Positions 1 through 9,650 of a stretch of 64,000 nucleotides of DNA are shown here, piece by piece. Under the pieces are notes generated by a model. It was not told the DNA's origin and searched no databases. It saw only the letters and a program-made list of their open reading frames with translations. This stretch comes from G963691835 sp963691835. Lineage in GTDB: Bacteria; Pseudomonadota; Alphaproteobacteria; Thalassobaculales; Thalassobaculaceae. The stretch covers positions 1,302,001 to 1,366,000 of the forward strand of contig OY829383.1 in the NCBI GenBank assembly GCA_963691835.1. The letters are read 5' to 3'. The position numbers and the translations under genes are program-made. How positions within the stretch are numbered: the stretch's first letter is position 1; every line of letters begins with the position of its first letter.

Positions 1-733
1 CGCCGTCCAAGCCTTGGCGCCGGACGATTTCGAACGGGTTGGAGTAGGTCTCGGACTCGGGCAGGAGGTCGATACTGAACCGCAGCACGCGGCGGGGGTC
101 GTCGCGGTCGTAGAACCGGGCACCCTTGCGGCTCCGCCGGACTCGGGTGTCCGTCTCCCACGAGATTTCCGCGCCATAGGCCATGTTGACGGTGGGTTGC
201 CACTTGCGGGCCAGAACCAACCGACCGACCTCGATATAGCCGTCCGTATTGGCCTCGTCGCGGATCTCGATCTGCCAGTATTGGGCAATGGTTTCGGTCG
301 AGAAGATGTAGTTCCAGACCGCCGGGTAGCCCTCGCGGTCCTCGGCGGAGAGCTTGGACGAGAAGATGTCGGGCACGCCCCAGGCGCGGTCGCCGAATTG
401 GTACGCATCCGCCCAAAAGTCCACCCAGCCGGTGGTCGCAACCTCCGTTGAGTAGTTGGCGTCAGAGTAGCCGGTCGCCTTGACCTGTCCGTCAACGGAG
501 ATGTTGGTGGACACAAGCGCCACAATCCCCACGTCGCGTTCGGTGCCGAGGTTCACCCGCATGATCGAAGACGTCGCGGACGCCGTGGTGGTGCGAGCCA
601 CCTTGCTCAAATGCCGGTTCAGGATGTTGTCCATCGGGAGACCCGTGCTCCACGACCCGGCGGTGTCCGTGGCGACGGACGCGAGGCTGGTTCCGGCAAC
701 CCAATTCGGAGACCCCCACGTCATGTTCGCCAT
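1..733 (-). CDS. Phage tail-tip region protein (partial, runs off the left edge)
   Basis: An open frame on the minus strand runs without a stop from an ATG at 733 to the window edge (244 codons seen). The start overlaps the TAA of the upstream tail gene by one base (TAATG). The visible protein starts MANMTWGSPNW and is rich in Trp, Tyr, Ser and Thr. A segment around residues 155-185 (QYWQIEIRDE...GYIEVGRL) resembles the discoidin-like beta-sandwich style of tail-tip or baseplate proteins; that reading is an inference. Position after tape measure and tail-hub genes supports a distal tail role. No enzymatic motif is visible. The C-terminus is outside the window. Confidence 0.75.
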   Translation of the reverse strand, partial: MANMTWGSPNWVAGTSLASVATDTAGSWSTGLPMDNILNRHLSKVARTTTASATSSIMRVNLGTERDVGIVALVSTNISVDGQVKATGYSDANYSTEVATTGWVDFWADAYQFGDRAWGVPDIFSSKLSAEDREGYPAVWNYIFSTETIAQYWQIEIRDEANTDGYIEVGRLVLARKWQPTVNMAYGAEISWETDTRVRRSRKGARFYDRDDPRRVLRFSIDLLPESETYSNPFEIVRRQGLDG

Positions 734-2331
734 TACCAAGCTCCCGAATTAACGATGTCCAAGACCGTCACGCCGTCCGCGAACGACTCCTCGATCCCGA
801 CCACAACGAAGTTCCCGCCGCCGGACAGGCCGAACCGGCTATGTGTGAGCGTCACGTAGTCGCCAAGCGAGACCAGCGATACGCCCTCCAGATCCGTTGC
901 CAGGGGCACGCGGAGGCGGAGGTTGTCGGCTTTAAAGAAGTCCAGGCGCCGGTCTGTCTCGGTGGATGCCGCCGATGTGGAGGCGAAGTGCATGTAGATC
1001 TCAAGCTCCCGCGCCTCGGGGTGCTTGGTCTTTACGGTGGCGTCCTCTAGGACCAGCTTCCGCCACTCCTCGCGATAGTCCGCCCGGTCATCCTGGGACA
1101 CCGACCCGGCAAGCTCGCCGGGGCTGGCAACCGTCCAATTCCGGTTGTAGTGGCCCGTCAGCCGGTAGGCCGGGATCCCCGTCCGGTCGTCGTCCGTGGG
1201 TAGGAGCGCGATCCGGTAGGAGCCGTCCTCGATGATCTGCCATTCCTCAATCGCCAGTACCGGCGACCCCGAGGGGGCCTCAAATCGGCCGAGCGTAAAG
1301 ACGCCAGGGGTGCCGGACGGCACGAGATAGCCGCCCACGGACTCCAGGGCGCGGACGCACAGGTCCAGGATAGTCTCGCCCCCTGCCCCGTACACGCCCA
1401 CAGGGGACGAGTTCTTGGCGTCCAGGCTCGCAACCGTACCAGAGGACAGGGTGTAGCCGTGGTCCGCCAGGATGGCCTCTACGACACGCGCCGCCGTCGC
1501 GGACGCGGCGGTCACCATGTCCACGTCCAACGTAATGGCGCCGGTCACGGAGCCGTTGAGCCGGACGAGAGATTCCGCAAGGCAAGTGTCGGCCTGTGCC
1601 GCTGTCGGCGCCGTGGCCTCCATGGCCGCAAGGTTGGCGCGGTCCACGCCGGACTTGGTGTAGGTGGCACCCGCGTTCCGAACCGCGTTGACCGCATTGG
1701 CGGCCACGGTGGAGCCGTTGGTGTTAAAGCCGAATGCGTAGATCTCATTCGACGCATTGGCCAGGACCGGCGAGATGTTCCGCAGCCCGTAGCCGAACGC
1801 GGTGGGCTTGGGGACACCCTCCACGTTGGCGTTGCCCTCAATGGTGCTCGCCCCCGTGGCCGTTCCGGCGAACCGCGCCTCGGTGTACGGCTTGTCGAGT
1901 AGGGCCAGCTCGTCCCGGATCACGACGTCCAGGGTGTCGAAATCGGCCTCCACATGGTCCACCACACCAACGAACCGGGTGCTCGCCTCGCTGTACGCCG
2001 TGTCGCGCGGGTTTCGAGCGGTGATGGACTTGATGGTGATCGTCCGCCCGTACCCATAGGTCCGCAGGGCGTCGAGTCCACCGTCCGGGTTGGCGAGACG
2101 AACCGTGCCGTAACCAACCTCGACGTCGCCACCGGTCGCGCCACCGGAGAACACGCTGACAGCGTAGCTTCCCGGATCTTCGATCACGGGCTCGAAAAAC
2201 ACGTTCGCGGGCGTATCCGTGGGCTTGGTGGTGTAGCCGCCGTCACTGAAATACAGCGTCTCCGTGGTCGCACCCGTGTACGCCTGGATCTCGACGAGAT
2301 AGACGGTCTGGACTCCCGTGTTGCCAGACAT
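733..2331 (-). CDS. Tail-tip / tail hub structural protein
   Basis: A 532-residue protein encoded 4 nt after the tape measure stop, and overlapping the next tail gene by one base. It is dominated by beta-strand-like Thr/Val/Gly/Ala-rich sequence without catalytic motifs or a signal peptide. The N-terminus (YLVEIQAYTGATTETLYFSDGG) looks like a structural fold that recurs in tail-tip proteins. In siphophages the gene directly after the tape measure usually encodes a distal-tail or hub protein that closes the tube and anchors fibres. The assignment rests on this position and composition; the exact family is not identified. Confidence 0.7.
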   Translation of the reverse strand: MSGNTGVQTVYLVEIQAYTGATTETLYFSDGGYTTKPTDTPANVFFEPVIEDPGSYAVSVFSGGATGGDVEVGYGTVRLANPDGGLDALRTYGYGRTITIKSITARNPRDTAYSEASTRFVGVVDHVEADFDTLDVVIRDELALLDKPYTEARFAGTATGASTIEGNANVEGVPKPTAFGYGLRNISPVLANASNEIYAFGFNTNGSTVAANAVNAVRNAGATYTKSGVDRANLAAMEATAPTAAQADTCLAESLVRLNGSVTGAITLDVDMVTAASATAARVVEAILADHGYTLSSGTVASLDAKNSSPVGVYGAGGETILDLCVRALESVGGYLVPSGTPGVFTLGRFEAPSGSPVLAIEEWQIIEDGSYRIALLPTDDDRTGIPAYRLTGHYNRNWTVASPGELAGSVSQDDRADYREEWRKLVLEDATVKTKHPEARELEIYMHFASTSAASTETDRRLDFFKADNLRLRVPLATDLEGVSLVSLGDYVTLTHSRFGLSGGGNFVVVGIEESFADGVTVLDIVNSGAW

Positions 2332-2335
2332 GCCG

Positions 2336-5300
2336 TCAGGCCGCTTTTCCGGGCCGCTGGGGCCGTGTACGGGCTAGGCTGGTCTCTCGGGCCGTTTGGC
2401 CGGTGTTGGCCTCCACGGCGGCCATACGGGCCTCTAGGCGGGCGAAGCCGTCCGCGAGCATCCGGGCCATTTGCGGGTCCATACCACCAGACACGCCGAG
2501 GGCACCGTCAGCACCGCGCCGCAGGGGCATGATGGCCTCGGGGCCAGCTTCCCCCATGACCCCCAGCCGGAAGGCCGTGGGCCGGTTTACGATGCCGCCG
2601 TTGGCGAAGGGGACGACGTTACCAGCGGAGAACACGCCACCGTTGGCGAAGCCGAGGGCGCGAACCACCGCGTCCACGTTGGGGTCGCTGTCGCGGAGGG
2701 CGTTAAGCTGGCCCTCACCGAACCCACCGGGGGTGGCTAGGTTGGCCGCGCGTAGGGCTTGGAGAATTTGGATGGCTACATCAGGGCGTCGCCCAAGATC
2801 AAACCCCGCCGAAATGCCGTTTACACCCGTGGCAACATACTGCCCGTCGCCTTTGGCGACGTAGGCCGGCCGGTTATCATTGGCGACGATCTGCCCGCTC
2901 ATGTCCGAAATCCCGGCGTTAATGGACTCCAGGAGCGTGGTCTGAGTTTGGGCCTCGGAGAGATACCGCGCCTCAAGGGACCGCTGGTCCGCGGCAATCT
3001 CGGCGAGGGCGGCCTGGGACGTGTTGAAGTCGGCCAGATATTCCTCGCTGTTGCCGTAGTAGTCCCGCGAGGCGGTCAGGAAGTCGCGCTGTAGGTTCGG
3101 GAGGTTGGTGATCGCGGCCTGTACGTCCGCGTCGTCGATGTTGCCGGTGCGGGCCAGGGCTACAGCATCGTTGAATCCGGTGCGCGCCGCCGCCAACCGG
3201 TCAGCCGGGGACAGCGGGGACAGGTCGCCGACGCTGTTTCCGAGCACTGCGGACTCTAAGGAACGGGCATTGTCGCCCGCCCGCCGAGCAAGGTCGGACA
3301 GGCTATCCGCCGCCGCCTGTGCCTCCTCGGCCAGGACGGTTTGCGCGTCGATCTGAACCTGGAGCGCGTCGTTGGACTCCTGGACGAGAACGGAGTCCGC
3401 GAAGAAGCGGGCCAGGGCGTCGGGCATGGCTTCGATGATCGGCGTTACCACCGGGTCCGGCTCGGACGTGGTGGGCGCGGCAAGGATGCCGTTGAGGCCG
3501 TTGATACGGTCCCCGAACACGTTTTCGATCTGAGCGAGCGTGTCGCTGTACGACTCAGCCTCACCAAGGAGGGCGTTGATACCCTCCACAAGCAGTTCGT
3601 CGATCCGCCCCTGGACCTGGGGTAGTAGCCCCCGCTCGTCGACTTCGAACAGCGAGGCGCTATTGAGGTCGAGCGCCTTGATGGTTTCAGCCAGGGCGCC
3701 GATGCCGCCGAAATCAATGGTGGAACCCGACAGCGTGCCGTCGCTGTTCACACCGATACCCAACCCGGCCAGGAATTCATCCTGGGTCGCGTTCCGCGCG
3801 CTGTTGATGGCGTCGGTGGTGATCTCCCCGACGTTGATAAGCTCTTGACCGAAGGCGGCCAGATCCTCGTTAAGCGCCTCCAGATCCGGGACCGTGGCTT
3901 CGACCTGGGCTTTGATCTCCTCGAATTGCGTCACCAGCGGGGACACCGCCGGAACGATCTCCTCGAACAACGCAAGCGGCCCGTCGATCTGCTCGCTGAT
4001 GGTCTCGGTCACGCCCGCGAAATACGCCTCGACCTGATCCTTGGCGATCTGCAATGCCTCGGCCACGCGGTCCCGCCCGTCGTCGAAGAACGGGTCAATG
4101 GGGAGGTCGTCCGGCACCTGGGCGCCAGCCTCGATGAGCGTGTTGACCAGATCGCGGGTGAGCGACACGTAGTCGACCTGATCCCCGGCGCGTTCGAACT
4201 GGTTACGGAACGTCGTGACGAACTCACCGTCCGGCCCGAACACGTCGAACACGGCCTCCTCGACGCTGGACAGGTCGAGGTTCTTGACGAAGTTCACGCC
4301 GAAAAGGTCGAAGTCCCCAAGCTGCTGAAACAGGGTCGTGGGGTCGCCGAGCAGGGTTTCTTGGAACCCGCTGGACACGTTCCGCCCGAGCCGCTGGAAC
4401 CCGGCGTCGTCGTTGATGTTCGATGCCAGGATCGAAAACAGTTGGTCGGCGTTCGGCTCCAGATTGATGTTCCGCCCACCACGCCCATTGATCGGCCCGG
4501 CGCCAATGGCAACGGTGGGGTCCGTGGTGAACCCGAAACGGCCATTGGACACGATCTGCCGGGTCAGGCTCTCCGATACGGTGCCGTCCTGATTGCCCTC
4601 AAGCAGCGTGCGAAGCTGAAACGAGAGCGGCCCCTTGGGGTCGAACACGCGGACGGCTTGGCTGACGAAATCCGAGATGCCAGCCAGCGGCGAACCGGCT
4701 TCCGCAGCCGTGGACCGCGCGCTGGAACGAACTTCCTCCAAGCTGGCGTTGAACGACTCCTGGCTTTCCGTGGCCATGTCCAACCGCTCGGCGGCGGTCG
4801 CGCTCGTGTCGCCCAGGACCCGGAGGTTTTCAGCCAGTTGGTCGAAACCGGCAATGAAGTCGATGTCCGCGATAGCTTGCTTAAAGTCCGCCTCGGTGAG
4901 CCCGTTTGCGGCGGCGCGGGCAAGGTTGCCGAACCCAATCCTCATCGTGGCGGCAGCCTCGTCCGACACGCCGTCGATCAACCCCCGGTCCAGAGCGTCG
5001 ATGAAGTTTCGGGACACGAAGTCGACAATGGCGCCGCGCATGCTGTCTTCGTCGGTGCCACGGCGGCCGAAATTCTTCCGCAGGTCGTCGGTGATCCCAA
5101 AGATCCCGAGGCTATCGAACCCACGGAAATCCTGGCTGGCGATACCCGGCGAGATGATGGAGGAGCCGAAACGCCCGTTGGCAAAGCCGACCTCGCCATC
5201 AAAGGCACCGTCGACCAGCGATCCCCCGGAACGGTCTAGAGCGGAGTTCACGACCGCTTGGATGGCCTCGCCGAGCGCGTTGCCTAGCTCGGTGGAGCCG

Positions 5301-7573
5301 CCGTTGTCGGTCGTGACCCGGAAGTTCTCGATCCGCCCGTTCGCCGTGTCAAAGTTCGTACCAACCGCTGGGCCGCTGCTCGTGTTCCCGAGCGCTTCCA
5401 TAACTCCCAAGGCCAAGAAGCCCAGCGGCGCCGCCACCGGGAGGGTGGCAAGCTGCGCTGCACCCGTAACGAACTGGCTACCGGCGCCCGTGAGTCCACC
5501 GAACAGTTCCGGCCCGGTAGCGACGGCGGCTTGCGCGGCGGTAGACCCGCCGAAGCCGGTGGACAGACCCAAGCTCTGTCCAATCGCCGAGAGGGCAACA
5601 TTCGACGCGAGCCCGCCGACAGCGGACGACGCACCGCCGCCCAGGATCTGGGAAATGAAGTTGAGGGGGGCCGACAGGAAGGACGAGGCGCCGCCACCAA
5701 GGGCACCCGCCGCACCACCCGCCGCCGGGGCCGCGCCGCCAAGGCCCAGGAGATCGCCCAGGATGGACGTGGGGGAGATAATGGACGACACGCTACTGAT
5801 AACGCCACCCACGCCACCAGAGCCGCCCAGGAGGCCCGTGGGGGTGCCCAGGCCAAGGATGTCGCCAATAACGAACTGCGTGGCAATCTGCGCGGCAAGG
5901 CGCTTGAAGATGTCCAGGATGCCATCGGCAAAGTCCTGGAAGCCGTCGAGTCCATTCTGGAAGATGTCGGCGAATAGCTGCTGGAAGTTGTTCTCAATCT
6001 GGCCGACAGCATCCTTGATCGCGGAGGCAAAGGCGTTCGCCTCGATCTGCGCCTCGCGGAGTGCGTCGTTCGCGTCCTTAAGCGCCCGGTTGAACGTCTC
6101 CTGGCTGATAGCCCCCGCGTTGAGCAGCCGGGTTAAATCGTCGATGCGGTCGGCGTAGATCTCCTCGGCGGTCCGAAGGCTCTCGGTGATCCGCTCGCCC
6201 TCTTTCTTGGCGTCGTTCGCGGCCTTCTGAGCGTCCTTGGTCTCCTCGATGGCCGTCGCAAGGTCGTCCTCGATCAGGACGGCTTGGCGGGCCAACGGCA
6301 GGAAGTCGGCAATGGTCGCGGCGCGGAGTTGATCCGCCGCGATAGCGTCCTCGTTGTCCTTGTTGTAGTCCTCAACGGCTTTCTCCGCGATTTGGAGGGC
6401 GTCGATCATCAGGCGCTTAAATTCGAGCGCCTCCATGCCGCTCTCCGCGAATACGGAAAGCTCGGTCTGAGCGAGGCCAACCCGGCGGGCGAGTTCGTCA
6501 TAGGCTGTCGACACCGCCTCGATTTCGGGGCCTACCCCACCGGGCTCAACAACAATCTTGAGAGGCGGGACGTCGCGAAGCATGCGAGACGTGATTTCCT
6601 CAGCTTCCCGATACAGCTTGTTGATTTGCTGTTGCATAAGGGCGGGGAACCCGGTGCCCTCTTCCTGGATCCTCTTAATCCGGCCTAAAACCTCATCAAG
6701 TTCGGACTGAAGATCTTCGGTGGTCTCCGCACCGCGAAACGACCGCAGGACCGCAGCCGCCTCCTTGAGTACTTCAGCAATCCCCTCATACAGAGATTTT
6801 AAGTTCTCGGAGATGCGGAACGTCTCGTCGAGTTCGACCTGTAGCTCCGTGAACGCATTCGCCATCCGCGCACTCGACTGAGCGACGGTAGTAGGGAGCT
6901 TGGCGAATTCCTCGTTGGTCTCCTCGGCAATCCGCAGGAGGGAGGCCGCAATAACATTCGAGGTCAGCTTGCCCTCAGATCCGAGCTTGCGAAGCTGTCC
7001 GACACCCACACCGATCTCGGCGGCGAGCTTCTGTGCGAGCAAGGGCATGTTTTCCAGAATCGACCGCAGTTCGTCGCCCTGTAGGCGACCGGACGCGAGT
7101 GCCTGTCCAAGCTGGATGGCACCGGCGGTCAACTGCTGTTGCGACCCGCCACCGATCCGCCCCAACTGCAAGACGGTCTGGTTCAGCTTAACCACCTCCT
7201 CGGTGGTGAGGCCGATTTCCTTGCCAGCGAGCGCAAAGCGGCTGAACCCCTCACCCGCCACCTGGAACGAGACACCGAGTTTGTTTGCCGATGCGGCAAG
7301 TTGGTCGAACGCCGTCGCGTCCCGCGTTAGAACGTTGATCCGCTGTTCCAGCAACCGCATTTCGTCGGCGGCACGCGCAAGGTCGGTGATAAGCCCGGCC
7401 AGCTTGATTGCCGCGAAGGCCGTACCAAGAGCCACGGCGGCCCGGCGAAGCGTGTCGGTCGCACTACCCGTCCGCTTCGCCGTGTTCTCAACGTCCTGCA
7501 ACTCACGTTTGACGACGCGAGTCCCGGTTACCGCACCGCTACTGTCGACGTCGATTTTGATGGTCGTTGCCAT
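2336..7573 (-). CDS. Tail tape measure protein
   Basis: A 1745-residue protein, the longest in the window, as expected for a tape measure whose length sets tail length. Residues ~55-230 match the tape-measure N-terminal domain style, with the family-typical stretch around QGDELRSILENMPLLAQKL followed by a conserved GVGVGQLRKLGSEGKL segment. Coiled-coil regions follow (~residues 280-330 and 450-560), then a Gly/Ala-rich hydrophobic region (~590-740). The start is placed at ATG 7573 (MATTIKIDVDSSG), because an upstream in-frame ATG at 7657 would lie fully inside the chaperone frame. The gene overlaps the end of the frameshifted tail chaperone by 35 nt, as is usual. It acts inside the tail tube and probably helps DNA entry. 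Confidence 0.93.
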   Translation of the reverse strand: MATTIKIDVDSSGAVTGTRVVKRELQDVENTAKRTGSATDTLRRAAVALGTAFAAIKLAGLITDLARAADEMRLLEQRINVLTRDATAFDQLAASANKLGVSFQVAGEGFSRFALAGKEIGLTTEEVVKLNQTVLQLGRIGGGSQQQLTAGAIQLGQALASGRLQGDELRSILENMPLLAQKLAAEIGVGVGQLRKLGSEGKLTSNVIAASLLRIAEETNEEFAKLPTTVAQSSARMANAFTELQVELDETFRISENLKSLYEGIAEVLKEAAAVLRSFRGAETTEDLQSELDEVLGRIKRIQEEGTGFPALMQQQINKLYREAEEITSRMLRDVPPLKIVVEPGGVGPEIEAVSTAYDELARRVGLAQTELSVFAESGMEALEFKRLMIDALQIAEKAVEDYNKDNEDAIAADQLRAATIADFLPLARQAVLIEDDLATAIEETKDAQKAANDAKKEGERITESLRTAEEIYADRIDDLTRLLNAGAISQETFNRALKDANDALREAQIEANAFASAIKDAVGQIENNFQQLFADIFQNGLDGFQDFADGILDIFKRLAAQIATQFVIGDILGLGTPTGLLGGSGGVGGVISSVSSIISPTSILGDLLGLGGAAPAAGGAAGALGGGASSFLSAPLNFISQILGGGASSAVGGLASNVALSAIGQSLGLSTGFGGSTAAQAAVATGPELFGGLTGAGSQFVTGAAQLATLPVAAPLGFLALGVMEALGNTSSGPAVGTNFDTANGRIENFRVTTDNGGSTELGNALGEAIQAVVNSALDRSGGSLVDGAFDGEVGFANGRFGSSIISPGIASQDFRGFDSLGIFGITDDLRKNFGRRGTDEDSMRGAIVDFVSRNFIDALDRGLIDGVSDEAAATMRIGFGNLARAAANGLTEADFKQAIADIDFIAGFDQLAENLRVLGDTSATAAERLDMATESQESFNASLEEVRSSARSTAAEAGSPLAGISDFVSQAVRVFDPKGPLSFQLRTLLEGNQDGTVSESLTRQIVSNGRFGFTTDPTVAIGAGPINGRGGRNINLEPNADQLFSILASNINDDAGFQRLGRNVSSGFQETLLGDPTTLFQQLGDFDLFGVNFVKNLDLSSVEEAVFDVFGPDGEFVTTFRNQFERAGDQVDYVSLTRDLVNTLIEAGAQVPDDLPIDPFFDDGRDRVAEALQIAKDQVEAYFAGVTETISEQIDGPLALFEEIVPAVSPLVTQFEEIKAQVEATVPDLEALNEDLAAFGQELINVGEITTDAINSARNATQDEFLAGLGIGVNSDGTLSGSTIDFGGIGALAETIKALDLNSASLFEVDERGLLPQVQGRIDELLVEGINALLGEAESYSDTLAQIENVFGDRINGLNGILAAPTTSEPDPVVTPIIEAMPDALARFFADSVLVQESNDALQVQIDAQTVLAEEAQAAADSLSDLARRAGDNARSLESAVLGNSVGDLSPLSPADRLAAARTGFNDAVALARTGNIDDADVQAAITNLPNLQRDFLTASRDYYGNSEEYLADFNTSQAALAEIAADQRSLEARYLSEAQTQTTLLESINAGISDMSGQIVANDNRPAYVAKGDGQYVATGVNGISAGFDLGRRPDVAIQILQALRAANLATPGGFGEGQLNALRDSDPNVDAVVRALGFANGGVFSAGNVVPFANGGIVNRPTAFRLGVMGEAGPEAIMPLRRGADGALGVSGGMDPQMARMLADGFARLEARMAAVEANTGQTARETSLARTRPQRPGKAA

Positions 7574-8305
7574 TCTCGTCGCCCTCTTTGTCGCGGTTGA
7601 GCCATGCGCGGTCCAGGGCGCGAACGAGATCGGCGAAGTCGTCGAAATCGTCCGCACCCAGCCGCAGCCGGTTTGCGTATTCGGAAATCGCGGTCCAAGG
7701 GATCGGCCCCGGCGAACCGAGGCCGGTGTAGGACCGGCACGTCGATAGTTCGTTCCACGCGGACCAGACGAAGCCGGTCCATGCGTCGAGCTTGGGGCGG
7801 CGCTCTAGGGCCTTGGGGGTTTTACCCGTCTCCGCCTCTAGGCTTTCCAGCCATGCCGCCTGTTCCCCGTACTGGAGTATCCAGTCGAGGAAGGCCGCTA
7901 GTTTTTTGCGTCGGCCTCGGCCTGTTCGGCGCGGAAGTTGGCCAGACTGTTCGCCTGATCCTGGATGTCGCGGAACAGGTCCGGGAGGTCGAGGAGCACC
8001 CTTACGACATTCTCCTCCGTGCAAGCCAGAGTCTTGCCGTTGGGGCCGTCAACGCCCTTCCACCCCACGATGACCGTCGAGGCGTACACCTCGGCCAAGA
8101 TCCGGCGCGACACCTCGTCGTCCATGGTGCCGTTCTGGAGTTGCCGCTGGTAAGGCTTCATCTTGGCCGCGAGGACCGCGCCATACCGCTTATTCGAGCC
8201 ACCGGCCCGGCGGATGTTGATCTGGCCGCCGTCGCCGTAGTCGAGCCAAATACCGGTGCCGCTCTCCATCTCGGAGTCGGCTTTGAATGTGTCGTAGAGG
8301 GACAT
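7539..8305 (-). CDS. Tail assembly chaperone, -1 frameshift fusion (G-T type)
   Basis: The 135-codon frame starting at 8305 ends with GCA AAA AAC TAG. The heptamer A AAA AAC (7901-7907) is in the correct phase for a -1 slip. After the slip, translation continues as LAAFLDWILQ... for 120 codons to a stop at 7539, giving a ~255-residue fusion. In lambda-like phages this pair (gpG and gpGT) coats the tape measure before the tube polymerises, and the frameshift ratio matters. The position between tail tube and tape measure is exactly where this pair is found. The downstream extension is acidic and Trp-rich (e.g. DDFDDFADLVRALDRAW), has no good start of its own, and overlaps the tape measure start. 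Confidence 0.85.
7898..8305 (-). CDS. Tail assembly chaperone, short form (G type)
   Basis: A 135-residue protein (MSLYDTFKADSEMESGTG...) made when ribosomes do not slip at 7901-7907 and stop at TAG 7898. An N-terminal beta-rich region with GIWLDYGDGGQINIRRAGG is followed by helices. It lies downstream of the tail tube gene and a strong hairpin (8336-8375), and upstream of the tape measure. Known role of the family: chaperone for the tape measure during tail assembly, absent from the virion. The start is the first ATG after an AGGACGAC-type ribosome site. Confidence 0.85.
   Translation of the reverse strand: MSLYDTFKADSEMESGTGIWLDYGDGGQINIRRAGGSNKRYGAVLAAKMKPYQRQLQNGTMDDEVSRRILAEVYASTVIVGWKGVDGPNGKTLACTEENVVRVLLDLPDLFRDIQDQANSLANFRAEQAEADAKN
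7901..7907 (-). promoter_or_regulatory. Programmed -1 ribosomal frameshift slippery site
   Basis: On the minus strand the sequence is GC A AAA AAC TAG in the zero frame, a canonical X XXY YYZ heptamer one codon before the stop. A -1 shift enters an open frame that runs to 7539. The position between the tail tube and tape measure genes matches the conserved tail-chaperone frameshift of siphophages. Confidence 0.88.
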
Positions 8306-8335
8306 CGGGTCGTCCTTTCGGGGTTGGGGTAAGGC

Positions 8336-8375
8336 GAGGCCCCCCGCACGCCCCCGACAGCAGCGGGGGGGCCTC
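8336..8375 (-). terminator. Strong GC hairpin after the tail tube gene
   Basis: An inverted repeat GAGGCCCCCCG / CGGGGGGGCCTC (one extra G) with a ~17-nt loop lies between the tail tube stop (8413) and the chaperone start (8305). There is no clear U tract on the minus strand, so it may be a partial terminator or an mRNA 3'-stabilising hairpin. Either would raise tail tube mRNA relative to downstream genes. Confidence 0.6.
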
Positions 8376-8412
8376 TCACCGCGCGGTATGCGGTATCGGT
8401 AGGTGTCGGGGA

Positions 8413-9579
8413 TTAGACGGAGTCGACCCGCATCGTGATGTCCTGCGTAGCGTCGCGCGCCACGCGGAAACCAAGATTGAGGACAACATCCGTATTGATG
8501 CCGCCAGCAGGGGCGTTGCCGCTTTCGAAGTAGACCTTGGGAAAGGTCAACACGAGAGCGTTCCCGCTGGCGTCGGTGAACCGCAGGGACAGGGAGGTGG
8601 CCGTGTGGTTCACGAACTTGTTCGCCAGGGCTATGTCGTCGAAATACGCCGTAATACTGCCCGTCACCTCGAACGAGCCGGTGCCGACACCGATACCGGT
8701 GCGGGAACCAACCACGCTCTGCTGGCGCATGTTGTTGGTGACGTTGAGCGACACGCTCTGGATGGCCGTGGTCAAGACGGAGTCATACTCGCCTTCGAAG
8801 ATCGACCCAACGTTGGCTGTGCTGTTGAGCACGTCGTTGGAGGCCGCATCCGTCACCACCGAGGCGGCGGTCGTGGAAGCGAACGAGCCCTCCTTGGCCA
8901 GGAAGCCGAAAGAGCCGGTCACGATGGCATTGGAGTTGATGGAGAGGGACATAGTGTTGACGCGGGCGCCGGTCACAACGAAGAACCGGTTGATGTCGCC
9001 ATAGCTCCGCTGGAGCGTGAACGACCGTTGGGTCACACCGTTTGCGAGGGTCTTCCACGTCACATTCGTCGAGGTAACGGTTGTCGCCTCGGTCGTGATG
9101 GTGTCGCCGTCCAACTGGGCCGTGGCCGAGGAGGCAGACAGGGACTTGATGCGGAACACGCCGTCGTTGCCGTGGTTGGAGGCATCACCGCCAATCTTGA
9201 CCCACTGTCCGGCGGTCAACTGGCCGGTGATCGCAGTCGTGAAGGTCACGGTGGAGGCGTTCGTGAAGGTCACGGGCGTACCGTTGAACGTGCCGGTAAC
9301 CCAGGTCCCTTGAAGGAGGGCTTCCAGGAAGTCGTCGAACGCGGTGTGCGAAAGCTCAAAGCTCACGTCGCCGCCCGCATTGGCGCCAACCTCCACGATG
9401 TCCGCACGCTGCCGGTCAGACCGGATCTCGTTGGACGTGGTGGTCTGCTTGGTGTGACCGAGGGACTCGCCCGTAAGACGGACGGCGGACATATCGACGT
9501 TGGAGGCGGGGGTGGACCCCCAGACGGTTTCGGCGATGTAGGCAAGCGTTACCCGGTTGCCATCGGCGAGCGTAGCCAT
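8413..9579 (-). CDS. Major tail tube protein
   Basis: A 388-residue protein (MATLADGNRVTLAYIAETVWG...) with the N-terminal style of the phage tail tube family (Phage_tube_2 type): 'AYIAE..WG.TP' followed by a region with RLTGESLGHTKQT. It is beta-rich and Thr/Ser/Val-rich, with a probable inserted Ig-like domain around residues 100-175. It lies between the tail terminator and tail chaperone genes. RBS AAAGGA lies ~8 nt before the ATG. It has a special leader hairpin upstream (9594-9637), shared with the capsid gene, and a strong hairpin downstream. It polymerises into the non-contractile tail tube. Confidence 0.85.
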   Translation of the reverse strand: MATLADGNRVTLAYIAETVWGSTPASNVDMSAVRLTGESLGHTKQTTTSNEIRSDRQRADIVEVGANAGGDVSFELSHTAFDDFLEALLQGTWVTGTFNGTPVTFTNASTVTFTTAITGQLTAGQWVKIGGDASNHGNDGVFRIKSLSASSATAQLDGDTITTEATTVTSTNVTWKTLANGVTQRSFTLQRSYGDINRFFVVTGARVNTMSLSINSNAIVTGSFGFLAKEGSFASTTAASVVTDAASNDVLNSTANVGSIFEGEYDSVLTTAIQSVSLNVTNNMRQQSVVGSRTGIGVGTGSFEVTGSITAYFDDIALANKFVNHTATSLSLRFTDASGNALVLTFPKVYFESGNAPAGGINTDVVLNLGFRVARDATQDITMRVDSV

Positions 9580-9593
9580 GATGCAATCCTTTC

Positions 9594-9637
9594 AGGCTGG
9601 GATGAGTTCTTCTTGGCGTGGCATCCCGCCTTGCCGG
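9594..9637 (-). promoter_or_regulatory. Conserved 5' leader hairpin of the tail tube gene
   Basis: The untranslated leader contains GGGATG and CATCCC arms (6-7 bp stem, 17-nt loop) flanked by GGCAAGGCGGGATGCC and CATCCCAGCCT on the minus strand. Almost the same sequence lies upstream of the major capsid gene (16734-16779), although the surrounding genes are unrelated. A shared role in promoter activity, RNA processing/stability or translation is inferred. Confidence 0.6.
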
Positions 9638-9650
9638 ATTGGTGGGTGTT

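Noticed and set aside
3845..6158. Long plus-strand open frames (464 and 507 codons) opposite the tape measure gene
   Set aside because: They are antisense shadows in GC-rich DNA: Arg/Pro/Ala-rich, without ribosome sites, and opposite a well-supported tape measure gene.
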